Shown: positions 30,207 through 44,773, counted from the first letter of the stretch. The stretch is DNA of 64,000 bases from Sophora flavescens (GCA_030762895.1 CM061069.1:9479630-9543629), one strand, 5' to 3'. Translations and numbers: made by a program. Notes: generated by a model not told the origin, from the sequence alone.

Positions 30207-32356
30207 CCGAAACTTTGGTTTCTAAAAGCAAATTGACATTATGTGATCTTCTTTTTCCCTGTTTAATTGGAGTGCATTCATACATAATGATCATCATCTT
30301 TACTACAACTTTGCATTCATACATAGTGGTTCTTGTCCAATTTGTTTAGAAACTAAAGTCTCAAGAAAGTGATTAAATCTAGTCTACCTAGGTGCCATAT
30401 TTTTACTTTTGGTATCTATAGCTAGGGGGTCTTCAATAAGGCTTAATAGCTTTCCAAGATTTGTTTGAAAATGTAGGTAAGCATAAACACATTTCTCACC
30501 ACCCCCCCCCTTCCTCCTCCAATCTTTGATGGTGAAGGATATCCTACCAGGAAGGCAAGGATGAAAATTTTTATTGGAAGGAATAGGACATAGACTGTAT
30601 GGGATACTATTGAAAATGGTCCCTTTGTCCCCAAACAAGGTGTTGTCAATTGATGAATTCTTTGGATTTCTAATTGCAAGAGTTCAAATGAAATTTGGGA
30701 TACTTTACAAGTGACCATTTAAGGAACAAGTGAGGTGAAAGATCAAAGATTATACCTTGATGCATTAACACGAAGTTTTTTTGCAATGAAACATGATGAA
30801 TCCAGCAATGATGCGCAAAATCGTTTTTTAACTTATTGTTAATCAATTGCTTGCTTTGGAAACTTGCTAATGAAGATCGTGACTAAGGTAACTAGATGTC
30901 TTAGTAGAGAATGGCAAACCCAAGGTAATCTTAGCCATCATGGAGTCTAGGGATCTTACAACAATGTCTCTAGAAAGAAGATGCCTCATCATCAACACCC
31001 ATGCTATGAATGTGGAGAGCTCGGGCACATCAAATTGAATGTCCTACTCTCCAAAAAGAAAGATAAAGGTGACAGAGACCTAAGAAGGAAAAGACGGGAG
31101 AAGTACATAGCATTGCGAGGAATAATGAGTCTAGTTAACATGGAGGATAGCACCAGATGATGAAGTCTTCAATCTTTGTGATGGCAGAGTCAAGAAGACC
31201 AAGAGTGTAAGTGAATATGAATTTGCATTATCTTTCACTTATGATGAATTGCAATTAGCCTTTGAAGAAATGCATGAGGAATCTATAGAACTTGCTAGAA
31301 AGGTAACTAAACAAAAGTCGACAATCTTATGCATGAAAATGATAAAATAAAACTAGCTAAGGGGGATAAATGACTTGAAATTAGAAATCAAATCTATGAC
31401 CTTGAAGCATGCTAGTTCTAGAAATGATATGCCTAGTTAATCAAATTGTGATCAATGCATGTATCTTGAAAAGGAGAATAAGGAGAAATACTTTTGCAAA
31501 TTTACAAATGGAATAAGTATTTGAATAACTTGCTTGGTAATCAACAAAATTCATCTTGTAAAAACCACTTAGGTTATAATTCTATGATAAGAAAAACACA
31601 TTCAACAATATTTGTTTCATCTAGTAAAGATGTTAGAAATAAGGTAACATGTCATTATTGTTATAAACATGGTTATATTTCTCAAGACGCGATACAAAAA
31701 AATTGGTATTGAAAAAGCTAAGATGATGTGAGTTCCAAAAATTATGGTACCGAAGACTAATATTCAACGACCCAATAAAGATTGAGTACCTAAGATCTAA
31801 ACTTGCTTTGTAGGGGATTGCTTGGGACCCATGGAAAGAAATGGTATCTTGATAGCGGGCGCTCAAGGCATATGACGGAAAGATATCAAAGTTCATTAAT
31901 CTCTCCCCAAAGCAAAGTGGTCACGTAACCTATGGTAACAACAATAGAGGTAAAATTCTTGGTATTGGTTAAATAGGATGTGAGTTTACTATCGTTGAAA
32001 ATGTGCTTTTAGTAGATCGTTTTAAAGCATAGTTTACTTAGCATAAGCCAATTTTGTGATAAGGGTTATAGGGTTGTGTTTGATAGTAAATGTTGCATGG
32101 TTGAATGTTTGCATGACAATGAAATTAAATTTGTTGGAAAAGAATTAACAACATTTATATGCTAGACCTAGATGACATCAATAATAATATTAAATGTTTG
32201 TTGAGTAAAAATGATGAGGCTTGGTTATGGCATAGAAGGGTAGCACACACTCACATGGAACGTCTTAACAAACTAATTTCCTAAAGACTTAGTTATAGGT
32301 CTCCCTAAAATCAAATTTCAAAAGGAAGGCTTATGTGATGCTTGCCAAAAGGTAAG
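30207..32356 (+). pseudogene. SIRE-like copia fragment J, right-arm copy
   Basis: Partial LTR with hairpin (30207-30408), PBS (30410-30425), then gag and the start of pol. Landmarks match the left copy (knuckle region about 31650-31690; WLWHRRVAH about 32220-32250). It has many more small indels than the left copy: only a 72-codon frame (31494-31712) survives. It ends at G-type LTR at 32357. Confidence 0.85.
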
Positions 32357-33601
32357 TGATAAGCCTCTGGCTCATCTAGTTTTATGGCTAGTATGACCCG
32401 AGGGTTTTGTGCTAATTATATCTCATTTTCACCCAAATTGGACTTGATTGTCCTTAAGCAACATTTTGAGTCGTTTGAGTAGTTTTAGGTTAATTTAGCC
32501 AGTTTGTAGTCAAATAAAGCACTTATGGCTATTTAATTGATTTGAGTTAACTTAGTAGTTAAGGAATAAAGAATCGGAAATTTCAAGTCTGGGAGGTGTT
32601 AAGCCTTATGAGAGTCTTCGCCACGCGAACCTGGAAGGCCCGAGCAGAAAGAAAAATGTCTTCCTCTACGGTTCGCCCCCGACAACACCTCGCCTCGCGA
32701 CCACGAGAAGTGGCCCATTTCCCGAGGAGAAATGCAACCCATTCTCTAAGCCTCGTGGATCCATGTCTCGCCTCGGGAGGCGAAGACCAGAAGCCATGAC
32801 TCTTCCATTCCTCGCCACGCTGGCGTCATGTCGCCCATAGAAGACCAAGCGTCGCAGACTCTTCATGATATTCGCCTCGCGAGGAGGCTCGATTTGAATA
32901 TTATAAATTGCTGTTCGGACAGATTGGAGGAACTTTTGAATCTCCATTGTTTTTCGTATTTTTTTGTGTGTTCGATTTTCCATGGAGAACTGATTTTCTA
33001 TGATTAGTCTCTTTAATGTGATTTCCATCACACTTGAGGTTCTTGTAATTCCTGTTTTGTATGCTTTTCCTTTTCAATACTTTGTATATTTCTGTTTGTT
33101 TAATTCAGGAGTGTATAGTGTTGTGTTGATTTATTCGATGATGTTATGTTCCTATATTGAATCGCGTTTGTTTAATTCGCGTGTGTTCATTCATGTTCGT
33201 TTAGTTCATGAGGGCTTAACCCCATTTGTTTAATTCGGGAATAGGAACATATATCCGTAGTAAGCGATTTCGTTTGTTAATTGTTGCTACAAGTGAAGGG
33301 ATTAGAATGCAGCTAGGGCTTGGAATTTACATGAGCCGGATGATAGTCTGAAATCGAAACGATGGATTAGTCGTTTTAACTATTTGATAATCTTTTAAAC
33401 TGCACTTTTTTATTGCTTTGTTTTTGCTTTGTTTTCTTAATTGCATTCAAATCCAACCCCCCCCCCCCCCCCAAAAAAAACTGATTTTTGTGATAAATAG
33501 CAAGTCAAGAGTCCTTGTGAGACGATGTCCAGAGTTGTCGCTCCTAAACTACAGTTTTATAAACCGCTCGCATTTTTGGCGCGTCGGTATGACAGCGACC
33601 A
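32357..33601 (+). mobile_element. 5' LTR of element G, right-arm copy
   Basis: TG...CA LTR mirroring 26015-27263, followed by a PBS (33607-33624, exact tRNA-Asp complement). Several dyads and surrounding bases are altered relative to the left copy, including a damaged U5 end. Confidence 0.88.
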
Positions 33602-33624
33602 AAATTTGGCGCCGTTGCCGGGGA

Positions 33625-33840
33625 CTCTTGTTTGTTATTTTCGCATCTTTTCTTCTTTGTCTTTTATTTTCGTTTTTGTTTTGAATTAGTTTGGCTACTT
33701 GGTCTACTTGCCCTGAATTGTGTGATTTTGATCCTGAAATTGAAAGAACACTGCACACACACGCCCGTAGAGAAATTCGGGCTAGCACTAGTAGTGATTC
33801 TAATTCTAAAACTATTTTTGATAACATGGGTGACCAAAGG
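33625..33840 (+). pseudogene. gag: 5' leader and first gag codons of element G, right-arm copy
   Basis: Leader and MGDQR start as in the left copy, then a switch to LTR H sequence at about 33841. Confidence 0.8.
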
Positions 33841-34730
33841 ATCAAGAACCCTTAAGAGATTCCACTATTTGAATTTTTTTACAAGATTACAATTAACAAA
33901 TCAAAGGATACCCCACCTTTTACCTTTGATTATTTTGAGATGCCCCACTCAAAATAATCCTTACCTCTAAGGATTCCACACCTTAGATTCAATGATTCCC
34001 CACCTTGAATGTGATTTGGATGCCTCACCAAATCAAAGAAACAACAATTACATTTGTCTTGTACACAATTTTTTTTAACACTATAGTATTGTTCTTTTTC
34101 TAAGAAACCTCTATGATTCCTCTCAAATTGAAAGCATATGACTCAAAAAATGTTTTGAGTGATTTTGACAGAGAAATAACGATAGATGAAAAGAGTTTTT
34201 TAATTTTCGTGTCAAAGTCCCTCCTATTTATAGGCCAAAAAGAGTGAGAAATTAAGATAGGTTTTAAATCTGAAATTATGTTTTGAAAATAACTGAAAGT
34301 AGTCGACTACTTTGATCAACAATGCAACTGTTTTGTGCCATAATTATCAAAGTAGTCGATTACTTACATTGGTAGCCGATTACTCTGATCATCAGAGGCC
34401 AATATAACAAGTTTCGAACAAAGTAGTCGATTACTTTTATTCTAAGAAGGTTTCTGGAATTTTTCAAGAACAAAGTAGTAGACTACTTTTCAAGGTAGTA
34501 GACTACTTTTCTTAAAAGCTTAAAATAGATTATTTTCTTCACTAAACATGTTCTAGAAACACTTTTCAAACTTGTTAAACCATGGAATACTTTTCAAAAC
34601 ATATTTCAAACATTTTCTTTTATGAATAACTTATTTTATCCTTTTTAAAACACATTTTGAGTCATTTGAGCTAAATCAAAAGAGAAACCTTTACAAATAT
34701 TACTATAACTAATTATTACATAGGAGTGTC
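33841..34730 (-). mobile_element. Copia-type LTR H, right-arm copy
   Basis: Reverse complement of 24888-25780, with the TATA box (CTATTTATAG) at about 34226 and the GTAGTCGACTAC dyads between about 34300 and 34515. Very close to the left copy. Confidence 0.6.
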
Positions 34731-34789
34731 ATATGTGTTTGCCTCTTCGTCATCAAAATACTTTGAATGTCGCATCTTTGAAGCATTTG

Positions 34790-35850
34790 CATTTTCAAGT
34801 TTCTTGACTGCCCAGAAAGCCTTGTGCTGCAACTCTAAGGGTAAATGGCAAGATTTCCCATACACCGGTCTATATGGGGACATCCCTAAAGGAGTCTAGA
34901 ATGCAGTTCTATAAGCCCACGGAGCTTCATCCGGATGTGAGGACCAATTCTTCTTACTTGTGTTGACCATTTTTTCCAATATCCTTTTGATTTCCCTGTT
35001 GGACAACTCAGCTTGACCATTAGTTTGTGGGTGATAAGCTGTGGCAACCTTGTGATTAACTCCATATTTTGCAAGTAGTTTCGAAAAAACTTGGTTGTAA
35101 AAATGGGTTCCTTTATCACTAATGATTGCTCTAGGGGTTCCAAATCTAGTAAAGATGTTTTTCTGTAAAAACTTTGTTACCACCCTAGCATCATTTTTTA
35201 TTGTTGCCACAACCTCCACTCATTTAGACACATAATCATGATTACGATCGTAAAGATAGCCAAAGGAAGGGGGAAATGGTCCCATAAAATCAATACCCCA
35301 CACATCAAAAAGTTCAATTTCCAAAATGGTGTTGAGAGGCATTTCATATTTATTGGACAAGTTCCCTACCCTTTGGCATCTATCACAATGTTTAACAAAT
35401 TCATGTGCATCTTTAAAAGGATAGGCGAGAATAAACCCTGATTGGAGAACATTGGCATGATTCTCATTCCACCAAAATGTCCTCCATATCTTTGCTAACA
35501 TGGCACTGAGTCAGAATATCATGGAATTCTTCATCCGCAGCACATCTTCTGTTCAGATTGTCCGGGCACATCTTGTAAAGGTGTGGTTCATCCTAGACCT
35601 ATTGTTTGGCTTGATGGAAAAATCTCTTCTTTTGCTAAGAATTCATGTCTGAAGGAACCACACCACTGGCCAGAAAGTTGACCAAATCAACATACCAGGG
35701 TGCAGCAACATCTTGCATTGCTAGCAGTTGTTCATCATGGAAGGATTCATCAATGGGTATTCCCCTGGATGCTGCAACATCCTCTGGCAGTGGAGAGGTG
35801 ATCAGCCACTTGGTTCTCCACTCCCTTCTTATCTCTGATTTCCAGATCAA
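34790..35850 (-). pseudogene. pol: Integrase of element F, right-arm copy
   Basis: Core blocks WGIDFMGPF, ISDKGTHFYNQ and GQAELSNREIK are present in 34896-35501. The His/Cys domain is damaged: the CHAAAYGGHFGG region is shifted out of frame relative to the left copy. Confidence 0.85.
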
Positions 35851-35851
35851 A

Positions 35852-36692
35852 TTATTGTAGTAGCAGCACCCACCTTATCAGCCTTGGTTTAGCATCCTTC
35901 TTGTCAATCAAATATTTAATTGCTGAGTGGTCTATGTAAACTTCCACTTTTGTTCCAACAAGATAGGATCTAAACTTCTCAAAGGCAAACACTACATATG
36001 ACTCCTTTTCAATGGTAGTGTAATTGATTTGAGCATCAATTAAGGACTTGCTAGCATAATAGACAAGATGCAGCACTTTGTTGTACCTCTGTCCCAAAAC
36101 AGCTCCTACTGCATAATTCACTAGCTTCACATATAAGCTCAAAAGGTTTCTCTCAGTCAGGTGGAACAATAATAGGAGCAGTGATAATAGCAGTATTTAT
36201 GAGTTCAAATGCCTTCACACATTCTGTTACAAATTCAAAAGTCCTATCATGCTCCAGCAACTCACACAATGGCCTTTCAATAACTTCAATCTTTGCCTTG
36301 TCCACTTGAATGCCATTTCTGGAGATTCTATGTCCCAGCACCATTCCTTCAGTCACCATGAAGTGTCACTTCTCCCAATTCAGCACTAGGCTTGTTTCTT
36401 CACATCTGTCCAGAATCTGCTCCAGATTCACCAAGCAGGTTTGGAAAGTTTCTCCAAACACTGAAAAATCATCCATAAACACTTCCATTGATTTATCAAT
36501 CATATCAAATAAAATAGCCATCATACATCTCTGGAAGGTTCTTTGGAGCATTGCACAGGTCGAATGGCATTCTTCTGAAAGCAAAGGTGCCATAAGGACA
36601 AGTGAAGGTTGTCTTTTCCTGATCCTCTGGTGCTATAGTAATCTGGTTATACCCTGAGTATCCATCCAGAAAACAATAATAATCCTTCCCAT
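35852..36692 (-). pseudogene. pol: RT C-terminus and RNase H of element F, right-arm copy
   Basis: RT with FMDDFSVFGETF lies in 36366-36593, connection in 36153-36359 with the same 27-codon deletion, and RNase H in 35852-36169. A frameshift near 36540-36550 affects the CNAPVTFQRC block, and another lies in the EKELLAVV block, both specific to this arm. Confidence 0.85.
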
Positions 36693-36697
36693 CAAGT

Positions 36698-39600
36698 GCG
36701 ACACCCTAAAACCCGGCATCACATGGTTACCCGTTGTGGAAAAGAAACCTATTTAGAATGTTGGTCGCTCTCGGAAAAATAACCTTTTATATAGGGTTAC
36801 TGAAAAAGGGTACTCAAAATTTTTTTGTTTAAAAGAAGTTAGGAAAAGGTGATGAACACTCAGAACATGAACATAAACATCATTCATATAAATATAACTG
36901 TCCCACTTGGGATCTTAGGTTTGATTACAAAACAAGCCTTGTCGAACCGGTCAACATACACTAAAACAAATACTGAAGAAACAGGTAAAAAAAGAAACAT
37001 CAAATCGGGATAGGGAACTGGGTACAAGACTCAAAAGATGGCTCTAAAAGCCTAGGGACTATCGGGACAACTCCAAAAGCTGACGAACGATCTACCAATG
37101 CCTCCTGTATGCAGAGTGACCACAGGCGCTACCCCCAGACAAGATATCAGATGCTGGATTGATAATGTCACCGCCATCATCGATAGGGATGTCGTCCTCT
37201 CCGGGATCCTGCGGATGGTACTGCGCTCCTCCTTCTCCTTGTCCTCGACCTCTATTACCTCAAGAGGCTCTTCCTGGGATCCTCCTCCCTTTGGATCCTC
37301 TCATAAGCGGTTCGACTGGATCAAAATGCTCATGAAGGAGACCGATGACTTGTAGCGTATGAAGGTAGTACCATGGAGGTGGAAGCGCCGCAGTCCTCGT
37401 CACAACGGTATGAATCCTTCGTATGGGCACTTCGTTAGCATTCGTCTCGAGTAGTGGATGGCCCTCGATATTTCGCGATCATGCCGCACCCTCATGTATA
37501 GTCCAGTTCCCTGCCGCCCCAGCATGATCAAACACTTTGCTCCTCGGGCTCGACTGTGCCAAGGGAAGGTTCGGATCCATCTACAAGCACGCGCTTACCC
37601 GGTACAAGAAGAAAAGAACAGAACATACAGATGTGCAAGAGTGAGATACCATCATAAGATATATCCCACAACAACCATATACATACATCACATAATCATA
37701 TAAGCAGTTAAATCATGCATATACATAACATAACAGTGTTATATCAAAGGGTCTCAAACCCGCACAGTCAATCTTTGAAAATATGCATGGCACCTCAATA
37801 TCAGGCTCTAACTTAATCTCATTAGATATCAACACCGTTTTACACTGGATAAGAATTAGAGTTGGTCAATCTCTGGCCCACCGGGCAGTTGCATCCATAC
37901 CCTCATGCATTTAAGGTCTCAGGACGAGCAACGTCACGTTTGCCTACAGCCGGTCACATGGGTGACTCCAAATACCACCTTGTATCTCGATATGTAAGAA
38001 ATCACGTCTTCTGGGGAAATGCACATGAGAAAATATTTTATTCAAAAGGTTTTCTTTGTGTTCATTATTTTTCGTTGTCATGGCTCAAAGCTAACGACTT
38101 AATCATCATTTCCCCATCACTTGAAAACTCAAACATAGGACACACAGCCCGAATGCTCAATCACAACACCCGAGACCGATGCACCAGTCCTAGGCTTGTG
38201 GTCATAGAAAACAACATTCACCTTTAACAACATTCATCACAACATGGTTAGGACATAGTCCACAACAACATGATTAGGACACACGAGTCCACAACAACGT
38301 GATTAGGACACATAGTCCACAACAACGAAATCGAACGCAGCTTGTCCTCGATTTCGAGAATTGGACTCTCGAGTCAGAACATCATGAATAGGACTCATGG
38401 CCCCGAAGTAAGCTACTGATCCAAGATCACGTGCGTAAAACTAAATATTAGAGGCGACGTCTCGCGTACTAGATTCTCTTTCTTAAGTACTTATTTTTCG
38501 TTCAGTGAAAATCAAATTCAAAACCAAATCCTCGATAACCTATCCAGGCTATCGGAAAGTTTATAAAACATTTAGGAGAAAACCTTTTCTTTGAAAATCT
38601 TTTATAAAGCATCTTTGAAATACTTTTATCTTTGAAAATCACCATTAGGATATTGCCAAATAATCTTTAAAGTTTTCACTTGAAGACACATAGTTCGAAA
38701 AGGATTTTTTTCTCTTGTGTAACAATAGTTCTCCAAAACCATTTCAACATTTAAAACAAGTAATTTAAGTAAATGAGCTTTTGGAATAGAACACCAATCC
38801 CTTCATCTTCAAAGCTTATTGAGGTTTTTAATCCTTATAACAGTTGAGCACAGACACAAGTCTGGCTTAGCAAACTTTCAATCAACAACAGTATATATTC
38901 TCAGCTGAATGTTAATATCACAGTTGAAAGCAATTCATCACAGATATGCATTATAACATTTAGAACAAACACAGTTCAACATCAGATAATAGCATAACAG
39001 TTGAAGTACATTAGATAACCAAGTATGCTCAATCAACATATAAATATCCAGTTAAACACTTACACACATGCATACAGTTATTGAATATCTTTATGAAATC
39101 CCCTCTTACCTCATGTCGGAGTTAAGAGTTTTGGATTTGAAAAGAAGGTTCCAATGACGTCCTGGCTTCTCCGGCGATGGAAGTCTAAGGTTGCCAACAT
39201 AAAATCATGAGTTAAAAAATCACTTGAGAATACTAACCACAAGGTATAGGTTCGGTTCATACAATAAACTAGGATTATGGGTTTCCAAATTTATCGACTC
39301 TTGGATTTATGATCCTTAAGTGCTAGAAGTTCATAAACAACAATCTTTTAACAAAGTCGAATTAAAAATCCCACCAAGTACTTGACTTAGGGTTTTGGCC
39401 AAGCATATGTAAATAAGCTAGGAATTTCTAAACTTTCCAATCTCTTTAGGTTAGCATCCATACATAGTAAGGAGCTTGAAACCATGATCATTTCAGAAAA
39501 TGGAAAAAAAATCAAATGTCTTAGACCATGAACTCTTAGGTTCGGCCTTAACAAGTTTGTGAGGTTAGAGATCTTTAAACCATCTAATCTTTTGGACATA

Positions 39601-41119
39601 GCATCCTTTAACATGAAGGAGCTTTAATCCATAATCATCTTAGAAAACAAAATAAAATAACACATCCTAGGTCAAATGTTACATTCGACCATCATAGGAA
39701 AATAACGCAAGAAAATATTTTAAACTTTCCAATCACTTAGACATTGCATCCTTTAACATAAGGAGCTTTTTAGTCCATGATCACTTTGGAAAACAAAAAT
39801 CAACATCTTTGTGATAACCATTTAAGGTTTCGGTCTTTTCAAGAAATAGGGGTTAGAAATCTTCAAACTTTCCAATCTCTTGGACTTAGCATCCTTCTAT
39901 ATCAAGGAGTCTTAATCCATGATCATTTTGGAAAACAAAACTTAAACACCATTGCCTTAAAACTCATTGGTTTTGGTCTTTACATAAAATAGGGTAAAAA
40001 TCTTTAAACTTTCCAATCACTTAGACATAGCATCCTTTAACATAAAGGAGCCTTGGTCCATGATCATCTTGGAAATGAAACTCAAATACAAACTCATACA
40101 TGTAAAAGTTGAAACAAGATTCATCTAAACCATATACATGGTTTCGGCCTCCTTAGGAAGAAGAGGTTAGGAAACTTTGTTTTACACAACCTTTTATTAT
40201 GTGATAGTCTGAGTAAAAACAAGAATATAGAAAGTGGTTTCAACTCAAAAGGAGTTTTCTACCATTTTGAGAGGTTTTAGAAGTTAAAATCACATAAAGG
40301 ACATAAGAAGAAAACTTCGAAATAAAAGATGAAACTTTGAAAAAAAAAACTGCATAGAAGTATTACCCTTAACAAGATGAACAACTTGGATGAAGAACTC
40401 TAAGAGAAAAGCTTCATAAAAATGTAAACTTTGTAAGAGAGAAGAAGATGAAGAAGAAGAAATGCAGTAAAGTGTAAATGTGAGAAATGGAGGAAAGTGA
40501 TGAAGTGTGGAAATGAAAAGTATTTATAGAGAGTGAGGGAGAGGTCACGGTTTTGAGAGAGGAAGAAAGAAGAGAAGAAAGAAGGTGGGTTGCTTGTAGA
40601 GAGGATAAGGAGTTAAGGAGATGTGATGTGATTGGAGAGAGAAAGATGAAAAAGTGAGATTATTGAAAAAAGTCATGATTCACCTTTTGAGGTGTGTCAT
40701 AACCTTCACATCAAGTCACTTCATGTCTCTTCATCCTGTTGATGCTCTGCTCCATTGTGTATCAGATGACTTCCCCGATCGTATTTCCCGACGATTTCGC
40801 CCGGGAAATCCCTAAGATTTGGCCCCAAACAAGATTTTTCAAAAAACTCCAAACCCACACAAAACATCATAAAAATACTAACCATCTCGTTCACGAATTA
40901 AAATTTGGTCTCTAGCTCAGTAAACATCTTGGCGGTGAGAACCCCAGCAGTTTTTGTCTGAATTTTCGACCGAAAATTTTACTGTTACTTCATACGGTAA
41001 AACAACACAAGAAAATGATTTTATTTTAAATAAAATCATCCTCTGGATTTTATAAAAAATAAACACATTAAAGCATGTATTTACTAATAAAGAAGCATAC
41101 GAAAAACAGGGTGTTACAG
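36698..41119 (-). mobile_element. 4.4-kb solo-LTR-like insertion, right-arm copy
   Basis: Flanked by CAAGT (36693-36697 and 41120-41124), the complement of the ACTTG duplication in the left arm. Tandem repeat at about 39412-40067 and TATA box at 40521-40528. The acidic ORF region (about 37091-37580) is broken by indels. Total length is almost identical to the left copy. Confidence 0.65.
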
Positions 41120-41124
41120 CAAGT

Positions 41125-41615
41125 CTCTCCAACATTTGATCAATGAAAGGCAAGGGGAAATGATCGTTTATTGTGGCTTTGTTCAACTTCCTGTAATTCA
41201 TGCAAATCCTCCACCCAGTAAAAGTTCTTGTGGGAATAATTTCATTATTTTTATTGGTGATGAGAGTCACACTTCCCTTCTTAGGCACACATTGGTTTGG
41301 ACTCACCCACACACTGTCAGAAATAGGATAGATAATCCCTGCATCCAGCCACTTTATGATCTCCTTTTTTACTACCTCTTTCATGATTGGATTCAACCTT
41401 CTATGACTTTCAATACTATTTTTTGAGCCTTCTTCCAAGAGAATTATGTGCAGGCATATTGATGGACTAATCCCTATTATATCTGCTATCTGGCAACCTA
41501 ATGCCTTTTTGTGTCTTTTCAAAGTTTTCAACAATTTTTCTTCCTCCAGGCAGTTTAGTGAAGCAGAGATAATAACAGGCAAAGTATCATTATCACCAAG
41601 GTAAGCATATTTCAA
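41125..41615 (-). pseudogene. pol: RT N-terminus of element F, right-arm copy
   Basis: KYAYLGDNDTLPV to QMLERL, differing from the left copy at very few residues (for example Arg to Ile before NDHF). Interrupted at 41124 by the 4.4-kb insertion. Confidence 0.87.
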
Positions 41616-41832
41616 GTGACTTGGCAGTTTTTCAGTTCAAGAGATGGGGGTTTAACATTAGAAGGAATATTGTCTTTAAAAGTATCATTAGTTACCTCCA
41701 ATGGTTCATATTTCTGGTCCACTTATGTTGCATAACCTTGCTCTCCAGGGACTTGTCAAGGTCCTCATCAAAGAAATTTTCATCTTCTACTGATGATGTA
41801 GCATAGTCTGTATGGTTCTTCAGAAATTGATG

Positions 41833-42560
41833 TTACACCGGTTCATCAAATGGCTCAATGAGAGAGAATTCTTCCATACCCTCATCAGGGTACTTCAAGG
41901 AATTGAAAACATTAAATGTAACCTGCTGATCATTAACTCTCATTGTAAGTTCTCCTTTTTGCACATTAATCAGGGTCTTCCCTGTTGCCAAGAATGGTCT
42001 CCCTAGGATGATGGGGACTTCTCTAACTGCTTCAAAATCCAAGATGATGAAATCCACAAGGAATATAAATTTGTCCACCTTGATCAATACATATTCAATC
42101 TTCCCTTTTGGGTAGGCAATGGATCTGTCGACCCGGCTAAAGTGTAACAAAAGTAGGCCTTACTTCTCCAATCCACAGCTTCTTGAAAACGGACATGGGC
42201 ATGAGGTTGATGATTTCTCCCAAGTCACATAAGGCTTTACCACAATATGTTTCTCCAATGGAACAGGGTATGGTGAAACTTCCGGGATCTTTCATTTTGC
42301 TAGGCACTTTATTCTGCAACATCATCTTTGTATTCTTGATCATAGCCACAGTTTCAAATTCTCCCAATCTTCTCTTCTTAGTGAGCACATCTTTCATGAA
42401 CTTTGTGTAATTGGGCATCTGTTGCAGAGCTTCTACCAAGGGTATGTAGATATGAAGCTGCTTGATACATTCGAAACTTGTTGAATTGTTTCTTTTGGTG
42501 AGCTTTCTTTAATCTCTGAGGAAAAGGTGGAGGAGGCCTTTCTGGAATCAATTTGGGCAC
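41833..42560 (-). pseudogene. pol: Protease region of element F, right-arm copy
   Basis: Same LCDLGEIINLMPMSVF active-site region and ILGRPF motif as the left copy. A frameshift near 42460-42480 splits the linker in this arm. Confidence 0.83.
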
Positions 42561-42784
42561 AACAGGGTTTGCTGCAGCATCAGGTACCTTCTCAACTACT
42601 GCATGTTGTTCTTTTGCTACATCTTCGTTTGAGTTTTCCTTCTCAGATTCTTAATTATCCACCTTATGTTTCTTCTATGGTTCTACAATAAGTTGATTGC
42701 ATTGGCCAACTTGAGTCTCTAAGTTTCTCATTCCAGCCTTGGTTTCTGTCATGAATGCCTTTAGTACAGCTTCCAACGATGAGT

Positions 42785-44773
42785 CTGTAGTTTTCTACTG
42801 GAATTGGGGTTGCGGCTGCCTAGGCTGTTGTTGCAGATTGTAACCAGAAGGTGGGTTCAGATTGTTACTGTAGTTGGAATACCTCAGATTTGGATGTTGA
42901 GATTGCTGCCAACCTGTTTTGGCAAATGAACTATTACCTTTGTAATTGTTGTTTCCCACATAGTTGACTGCAGCAGGGTTTGCAGAGCAATTCTCAAACA
43001 AATGATCTCCTCCACAATATACACATGATATAGTGTAACATCCCTGGCTGCTTTATGGATTGACGACTGTCCCCACAAACCCAACAGTCTTTCAAGCATG
43101 CTTTGTCCTCACTCACACGCTTTCGGGAAAACTTCCCGGAGGTCACCCATCCCAGAATTGCTCCAAGTCAAGCTCGCTTAAGCTGTGGAGTTCTTAAGTG
43201 ATGGCCAGAAAAGAAGATGCATCTTGTTTTAGGGAGCCGTCACTTAAGAACTCCACAGATTAGCGTGCTTGACTTGGAGCAGTGCAGGATGGGTGACCTC
43301 TGGGAAGTTTCCCGGGAAGCATGTGAGTGAGGACAAAACGCTTTGAAAAGACCCGTGTTGGTTTGTGGGGACAGTCGTCAATCCATAAAGCAGCCAGGGT
43401 TGTTACAAATGGTATCAGAGTGACACCTCTCCCAGTACGGTGTGGTTTGGGGATGAACCAAGCGGAAGCTGGTGGACATGTAACACCGGGTGCGACGAGG
43501 CGGGGAGTGGTCACCGGTGCAAGAAGGCACGGACAAGGAGCGGCTCTGGCAGGCTTCTAGACGGAGGGATACATGAATGAACCGATTACACACCCAAATG
43601 AGAGGATCCACGGAGGTGCTGTAGGTGTGGGACTATACAGATTGTGGAAGGCTTATATGAATTGATTGGTACTACCTATACTAACAAGATGCATCTTCTT
43701 TTAGGGAGTCCATCACTTAAGAACTCCACAGATTAAGCGTGCTTGACTTGGAACAAGTGCAGGATGGGTGACCTTCTAGGAAGTTTTCCCGGGAAGCATG
43801 TGAGTGAGGACAAAGCATTTGAAAAGACCCGTGTTGGTTTGTGGGGACAGTCGTCAATCCATAAAGCATCCGGGGATGTTACATATAGCATCTGCCTTGT
43901 AGATTTGTTCATTCACCATTTCTTCGGTCATTATAGGTGGTGCATATGAATTTCCTTGATTTGCCATGATCAACCCCTAACCATATTAGTTAAGGAAGTC
44001 ATTTGAGCTAATAGTGCAGACATTTCACTCAATTCATAAGATCCTACTTGCAGCATTGGTTTTCCCATAAACTTGTCTTCTTTGTTGGCCACCGATACTT
44101 GTTAGCTCGCTATCCCTTCTATAAGAGCATGAGCTTCATTGTAAGATTTGGTGAGAAGACGCCTCCGGTGAGGCATCCAAGCATCATTCTTGAGCTAGGT
44201 AAAATACCATTGTAGAAGTGCTCCATCCCGAATCTGAGAATGGAATGCCATGGTGGGGGCACTTCTTAATGAGTTGTTTAAATCTCTCCCATGCTTCAAA
44301 TAATGGTTCATCATCGTCTTTGCTGAATGAAGTGATATCAGTTCTCATCTTTGCATTCATAGTTGGTGGGAAGAACTTGGTTAAGAACTTTAATTTTCAG
44401 AAAGCTTGTTCCAAGTATCAATTGAGTTTGCATCCAAGGAATTCAGCCAGTTCTTAGCACTTCCTCCCAAAGAGAATGGAAATAGTCTCAGTCTGAATGC
44501 ATCATCAGTGACTCTTAGGGTCTTGAAATTGCTTGCTACATCCAAAAACTGTTTGAGATGCAGGTGAGGGTCCTCTGTTGCAGCTCCATTAAATTGGCCA
44601 ATTGTTTGCAACATTTGGAACATCACTGACTTGAACTCAAACTGAGGTGCAGTGATGGGAGTCCTCACTATCCCAGTGTTCATAGCTTCAGGGTCAAACA
44701 CATCATACCCCATGATAGCACAATTTTTGTCATTAGCCATAGCCATGCTGTCTTGTGGTGCTTCTTCAGCCAT
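42785..44773 (-). pseudogene. gag: gag of element F, right-arm copy
   Basis: Capsid part in 44390-44773 (EDPHLHLKQF, LRLFPFSLGGSAKNWL); the middle part 43890-44390 is heavily frameshifted compared with the open left copy. The zinc knuckle lies near 42990-43025, before the Cassandra insertion. Confidence 0.83.
43034..43883 (+). mobile_element. Cassandra-type TRIM, right-arm copy
   Basis: Bounded by TATAG duplications (43029-43033, 43884-43888), the complement of the left CTATA. It starts TGTAACATCC and ends GATGTTACA. 5S-derived segments on the plus strand are at about 43235-43315 and 43705-43785, and on the minus strand at about 43135-43200. It is 850 bp against 863 bp on the left. Confidence 0.88.

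Noticed and set aside
29374..30236. Long open frames across the gap
   Set aside because: They are open only because N codons carry no stops; the flanking residues are minisatellite translations.
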